From: Akkermansiaceae bacterium
GTDB taxonomy: Bacteria; Verrucomicrobiota; Verrucomicrobiia; Verrucomicrobiales; Akkermansiaceae
Direction: 5' to 3'
DNA: 64,000 nucleotides
NCBI GenBank assembly: GCA_015061985.1
Contig: SUVN01000001.1
Location: forward strand, 114,926 to 178,925
A program made the position numbers and the translations under genes. The notes beneath the pieces are model-generated. The model was not told the origin of the DNA. It was given only the letters and a program-made list of their open reading frames with translations, and ran no database searches. Positions 60,801 through 64,000 of this stretch are shown piece by piece. Every line of letters begins with the position of its first letter. Position 1 is the stretch's first letter.

Positions 60801-63529
60801 TGGATTCGGATGTAACGCTGACTCGCCTCTCCGGCAACGGAGCGCTGGATGTAGGAACGTATGATTTAACCCTTTCGGCGGCAGATGGTTCGGCAGATGT
60901 ATCGGCACGTCAGTTGACGCTGCTTTCCGGCGGTTCCGAGCTGGGTGATGTGGACGTGGAGACGCTGCTGCTGGGCGGTGATATCTCCCTCAACTCCACG
61001 GATGCTCCGTTGCAGGTGGTATCAATGAACTCCGGTTACGTACGCGTATCTGATGCGGTTTTCTCCACGATTCCGACGGCCGGCGACGGCATGTATGCAG
61101 AGGGGGATTATCTGCTGGTGCGTGGTGCAGGTGCGGGGATGAGTTTTGATGACAAATCGCGGTTGCAGGCGGTGCGGAGATTCGGCCTCACGGCAGATGC
61201 TCTTTTGGAGGAGGGTACGCTGCTCCTGAGGATTGAAGATACTTCCACCCCCATGACCTGGAACACGGCTGATGGCAATCGCATGACGAGCAATGGTTAC
61301 GTGGTGCCGGAGGGTGCAGGGTTCTACAAGGCTCTGGATTATGTGGAGAAGGTGCTGGTGAGCGGGGATGTATCGTTCAATCTGGCTGCACCTGCCGTGG
61401 GGGATTCGGTGGTCGGCAATGCCACGATTCCGGCAGCGGGCGTATTGCTGCGCAACTTACAGGGAGGCGGGAGTCTCTCTATCATCGGTAATGGCAACGC
61501 TTCGGATGTGCTGACGCTCATTCGAACAGAGGATGCGGAGACTCCCGTACAGCTGATAGCAGATAATCTCCGTGTGAACTTCGGGCTTCCGGAGTCGGTG
61601 GAGGGAATCCTGCCCGATGATGACTCACGCATGCCGATAGCCCTCTCCTCGTTGAAGTTGCAGAACAATGCACTGGCGGTCGTTGCGGCGGAGCAGACGC
61701 TGGAACTGGGCTCGCTCTACGGTGATGAAAGCTCGATGCTGGGTGGTGAAGTGCATCTCTCGGGGCGCGGTAGTGCCTATATGGGTAGTTACAGGGAGGC
61801 TGTCATACGTGCGCTCCCGCAGAGTTCGCAGACGCTTCGTCCCGACCGAGAGCTCAGCTTGTTCTCGCAGTCCGCAGACACCACACTGGATTTCAGCAAG
61901 GCAGATGCGCGTCTCCGACAATTGCAGGCAGAGAAAACAGCGCTCACCCTGCTCAATACAGGCACGGATACCTCCGGCTCGATACAGCATCATCAGCTGT
62001 CGTTGGCAGAGGCATCGGCCATTACAGATTCGGCAATGACGCTTTCTCTGGGGCTGACGGAGAGCGCAGCCACACTGGGCACAAATGCTGTGCCCGTGGT
62101 AATCTCCGGCCCGGTAACGATGACGGGAACGCAGGTACAGGTCAACATGCTTGCGGATGAATCGCAGCCCGGCAATTCGCTTCCGGTGATGGCAGAGGGA
62201 ACGCAGAATCTGGTGCTGGCTCATCTGATTGAGGGTGGAACAGTGCAGAATAATCGCGTGGAATTGCAGGGAGATGCTGCGGTCAACATGCTTCTGGACA
62301 AGTATTACACCAATGCGCGTCTGGCAGATGACGGAACCATCCGAGTAGACAGGGTGACGCAGTATTACAGCAATCGTTTCGAGCCCCTGGGGGCAGAGGG
62401 CAATCAGGGCTTGACCATGATGGATGAGACTCTGCTCTATATCAATCCTCAGGCGAAACGTGATATGTACCCGGATCTGGCAGCTGTGCTGGACACGCTT
62501 GATAATCAGCTTCTCAACAACGGACAGGATGCAGCCAACGAGCTGATGGCCGCTGTGACCGGGGCCTCTGCTGCTGCGATGAGCGCTGCGGTCTCCGGCG
62601 ATATGGAGCGGCAGTTGAGAGCCATGCGTAACCGCGTCTCCACCATGGGAATGAATCCCGATCCCTGTAGTGGAAACATCCCGGAACTCCCGGCATTCCA
62701 CACATGGGTGAATGCAGAAGGCGACTACGCCCACCTCAACCGCAGCGGTACGACTCCCGGTTACACGCTCTCCACCTGGGGCGGGACGCTTGGTCTGGCG
62801 GTGGATACGACCCCATGCCTGACGGCCGGGTTGGCATTCTCCTATATGCATGGCGATTTTGAGGCCAAGTCCGCAGAATCTGCTGATGGGAATCTGGATT
62901 TCTTCTATATCAATGCCTTTGCGCGATACTCCACGGTCAACTGGGTGCATTCCTTCATTGCGACGCTGGGAATTGTGGACACGGAGCTGTCGCGCCGGAT
63001 GCCGCAGTTCCATACCGAGGGCAAGACGGATGGTATCGGGTTCGGCTTCCTGTACGAAGTGGCGTATCAGATTCCGCTCAATGAGACGAAGGATATCGTT
63101 CTGCAACCCCTGGTGAATGTGGCGTTCAGCCATACCTCGCTGGAGGGATACAGCGAAAGCGGCAGTGATGCGGGGTTGCGCTTCGGGGATTCGGATATGA
63201 CAGCCGTAACCTTCGGCCTGGGCGGGCGCTTTGTCGGCTCTGCCGGAGAAAACCTGTACAACCGTAAATCCCGCGTGGAAGGCAGAGCGCTGCTGAAACT
63301 GCGCGCCGGTGACAGAGATGCGGCTATCTCTTCATCTCTGCTGGCTCTTCCCACAGCCGGGGCACATGTGCGCAGCGCAGAATTGGGTATGGTCGGCGTG
63401 GAACTGGGCGCCGGTATCGTGGTGCCCATCGGGGTAGACTCCGGCTCTCTCTTCCTGGATGCTTCATTCGAGATTGCTTCCGATTACTCCGAAATTAACG
63501 GGGTCATCGGGTATCAAATCGATTTCTGA
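57839..63529 (+). CDS. Large autotransporter (type Va secretion) surface protein
   Basis: This 1896-residue protein has signal peptide MKLHIPRRLRAALLAAISASSAWA. A very long Ser/Thr/Gly/Asn-rich passenger (about residues 25-1620) is made of beta-helix-like repeats with recurring phrases such as GTLTVSSGSL, LTVNNDASLTLSSDGTLQIS and LEVDGLLRLSGESTLAQLSGSGVLDVSG. The C-terminal autotransporter barrel (about 1621-1896) begins HTWVNAEGDYAHLNRSG and ends in GYQIDF, with the terminal aromatic needed for Bam recognition. It is probably a cell-surface adhesin or stalk protein. The long open frame upstream of 57839 runs antisense to the Sel1 gene and is not coding. There is no protease catalytic motif. 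Confidence 0.9.
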   Translation: MKLHIPRRLRAALLAAISASSAWADVIPYTGTIYTWEGTSNSFHQGSFYATTQNEDGSFTTQEEPTGNWNRDFCSASTSGGNQTSLDTANTLRFAAGATFPTVNYSFTPLAVGGFIIESDTAVRQMSGGNRVIRFGNSSDVAAYSTILSDFTLSGGTSTTYLRGTQHWHVGEEAIFTLTSPAQTERSLSITGEGTVKFGNVLTVNNDASLTLSSDGTLQISNTMVNNGTLNLAGTVDLQGFANVPAATAPAAGTNGFATRAGFSLTVVRGSGTVTGADTVTWKVQGDAPAASAVSFSNGVLQVQESPTTIYYVQADDSVVERSATSLPTASGFVVSSSGNTLTLKNVSSHQLPNGISFNSTGTNTLVIDSGSRLSGADLARTGGMLNATLNGSLTIIGTAVRVNGSMNIGAGGELSLQAVDALGYQGGGDYTDSIAMQGSADAPALLNVSRRQTMSTLLELNGHASVVNAADAVTTGDQVAGFEAFGYSITATGTDNLIETRLMGRGGNDVEINVMGESDELEIAGAILPRAGQGDSDYIKTGQGTLILSYGGNDLTRLYEHRSGVTQITGQTLMQQGFTVADGTLSVAQGGELTSGTGVTALGKLEVDGLLRLSGESTLAQLSGSGVLDVSGNEVSLGSSVQIGAVLADSVTMSGAEGARNLTLTSSTMNSSVGTLSAVETLTIGPAASLAVSDALYVQTVEMNVGTLTPLLTVGALHSSAADGKVQMNAVAADALLLGMAHGDSLTLATITNNNADLTLTVNGTADYELVNDSGFRYKYALVDQGTSGVEIVLTAARDAVGWIGMEGDIWSDGSSAEWVGTPPSASEPARFFGDGTGAVRVDTSGVSASRVLVSADGMTTAYTFSGGKVNTSVLAVSAGSLTINNSVEVKKDYFMAGASGLVVVGDAGSLSVASGGSLLVEDELQVQGNGTLRNAGSLTVATLNAPDTLLQNTGTLTVSSGSLSGISGGTVVLEAVGQSEVGTLSVDSDVTLTRLSGNGALDVGTYDLTLSAADGSADVSARQLTLLSGGSELGDVDVETLLLGGDISLNSTDAPLQVVSMNSGYVRVSDAVFSTIPTAGDGMYAEGDYLLVRGAGAGMSFDDKSRLQAVRRFGLTADALLEEGTLLLRIEDTSTPMTWNTADGNRMTSNGYVVPEGAGFYKALDYVEKVLVSGDVSFNLAAPAVGDSVVGNATIPAAGVLLRNLQGGGSLSIIGNGNASDVLTLIRTEDAETPVQLIADNLRVNFGLPESVEGILPDDDSRMPIALSSLKLQNNALAVVAAEQTLELGSLYGDESSMLGGEVHLSGRGSAYMGSYREAVIRALPQSSQTLRPDRELSLFSQSADTTLDFSKADARLRQLQAEKTALTLLNTGTDTSGSIQHHQLSLAEASAITDSAMTLSLGLTESAATLGTNAVPVVISGPVTMTGTQVQVNMLADESQPGNSLPVMAEGTQNLVLAHLIEGGTVQNNRVELQGDAAVNMLLDKYYTNARLADDGTIRVDRVTQYYSNRFEPLGAEGNQGLTMMDETLLYINPQAKRDMYPDLAAVLDTLDNQLLNNGQDAANELMAAVTGASAAAMSAAVSGDMERQLRAMRNRVSTMGMNPDPCSGNIPELPAFHTWVNAEGDYAHLNRSGTTPGYTLSTWGGTLGLAVDTTPCLTAGLAFSYMHGDFEAKSAESADGNLDFFYINAFARYSTVNWVHSFIATLGIVDTELSRRMPQFHTEGKTDGIGFGFLYEVAYQIPLNETKDIVLQPLVNVAFSHTSLEGYSESGSDAGLRFGDSDMTAVTFGLGGRFVGSAGENLYNRKSRVEGRALLKLRAGDRDAAISSSLLALPTAGAHVRSAELGMVGVELGAGIVVPIGVDSGSLFLDASFEIASDYSEINGVIGYQIDF

Positions 63530-63549
63530 TAAGCCCCGATAAAAAAATT

Positions 63550-63578
63550 CAACCCGACAATGATAAGTTGTCGGGTTG
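63550..63578. terminator. Hairpin after the autotransporter gene
   Basis: CAACCCGACAA (63550-63560) pairs perfectly with TTGTCGGGTTG (63568-63578), 21 nt after the stop codon. An A-run precedes it but no T-run follows on the plus strand, so terminator function is uncertain. Confidence 0.5.
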
Positions 63579-63598
63579 GAAACCCGAGGAAATTTAAA

Positions 63599-63887
63599 GC
63601 CCGTGGAACGGGCGAAGGCCGTTAGACAGGGGCAGAGCGCGAAGCGCTTAGCCCCTGTTCACGAAGCAATTATAAAGGAACCCAGGGAACCTGTGGTGAC
63701 AGCGAGCTATGCCTGAGGCGATGGTTGGCTGCCACCACCGTTTCCACGGGGTTCCATTTAGTTTTTCTTCGGAGGACAGGGGTTACGCAGCTGACGCTGC
63801 TCCACCACCTGCTTAAGCGCTACCGCCCTACGGGCTCTATAATTCCGCACGCCTATGGCGTGCAAACTTCCCGACAATTTCCCATTT
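63599..63887. repeat. Hairpin-rich intergenic repeat region
   Basis: It holds GCCCG/CGGGC (63599-63613), a nested stem ACAGGGGC..AGCGC-GAA-GCGCT..GCCCCTGT (63626-63658), a unit bounded by TAAAGGAACCC and GGGGTTCCATTTA (63673-63760), then GCAGC-TGAC-GCTGC, CGCCC-TA-CGGGC and GCACGCC-TAT-GGCGTGC. It ends in AATTTCCCATTT (63876-63887), the same end sequence as the elements at 15336 and 51665. No gene is seen in 63530-64000. Confidence 0.6.
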
Positions 63888-63930
63888 AGTGGCTCCCTGG
63901 TGAGTCGTTCTATGCTCAGCAATAAACGCC

Positions 63931-64000
63931 ATGCGATGTACAAAGGAAATGCCGGGTGCGCCTCCGGTTCGCAGTAGGACAACGACTTGGTTACAAAGCA
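63931..64000. repeat. Type A repeat, cut by window end
   Basis: GATGTACAAAGG followed by CCGGTTCGCAGTAGGACAACGACTTGGTTACAAAGC aligns with the left half of the repeats at 45776 and 51665. The rest lies beyond the window. Confidence 0.65.

Overview
The window looks like a chromosomal segment of a moderately GC-rich Gram-negative bacterium. It encodes an autotransporter with an outer-membrane barrel, a TolC-type outer membrane factor, several lipoproteins and CdsA. The best guess is Verrucomicrobiota, close to Akkermansia. That rests on the style of the autotransporter signal peptide (MKLHIPRRLRAALLAAISA), the long Bacteroidetes-type PurF, a secreted GH35 beta-galactosidase and several membrane-anchored ankyrin proteins. 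This is inference from recognised families, not a database result.

Layout. 1-9200: rarA (cut by the window edge), an ankyrin membrane protein, tRNA-Arg and tRNA-Ser, the cdsA/lipid kinase pair, a Gfo/Idh/MocA oxidoreductase, an M50 protease and proS. 9200-15300: a tyrosine recombinase divergent from a four-gene cluster (glycine-rich lipoprotein, membrane fusion protein, FtsX/MacB-like permease, TolC-like lipoprotein). Two 17-bp dyads in inverted orientation lie between them and enclose a strong promoter-like sequence. 15300-29800: a hairpin-array repeat, small proteins, lepA, a cupin, the BI-1/khpB operon, a decayed lipoprotein gene, an ECF sigma/phosphatase pair, purM-purF, a LysR regulator and an AspT/YidE-like transporter. 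29900-44900: uvrD/pcrA, two more ankyrin proteins, isochorismate synthase, acyl-ACP thioesterase, GH35, FKBP, the tsaC-SCP2-like-ADH-ALDH operon, RNase HIII and HU. 44900-51500: the histidine operon hisG-hisDC(fusion)-hisB-hisH-hisA-hisF. 51900-56000: small lipoprotein-hflX-L,D-transpeptidase-comM-ferritin-like operon. 56000-64000: a Sel1-repeat protein divergent from an 1896-residue autotransporter, then a hairpin-rich repeat region.

Three signals stand out. (1) The recombinase, the inverted sites and the exporter cluster look like a phase-variable (invertible-promoter) surface or export system. (2) At about a dozen genes a sigma70-like promoter ends 6-9 bases before the start codon, which predicts leaderless transcripts; this also settles several start codons. 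(3) Intergenic repeats of two architectures share an AAATGGGAAGTTG-like terminal inverted repeat and resemble a MITE-type family. In addition, PurF lacks its glutaminase cysteine, and HisD is fused to HisC.
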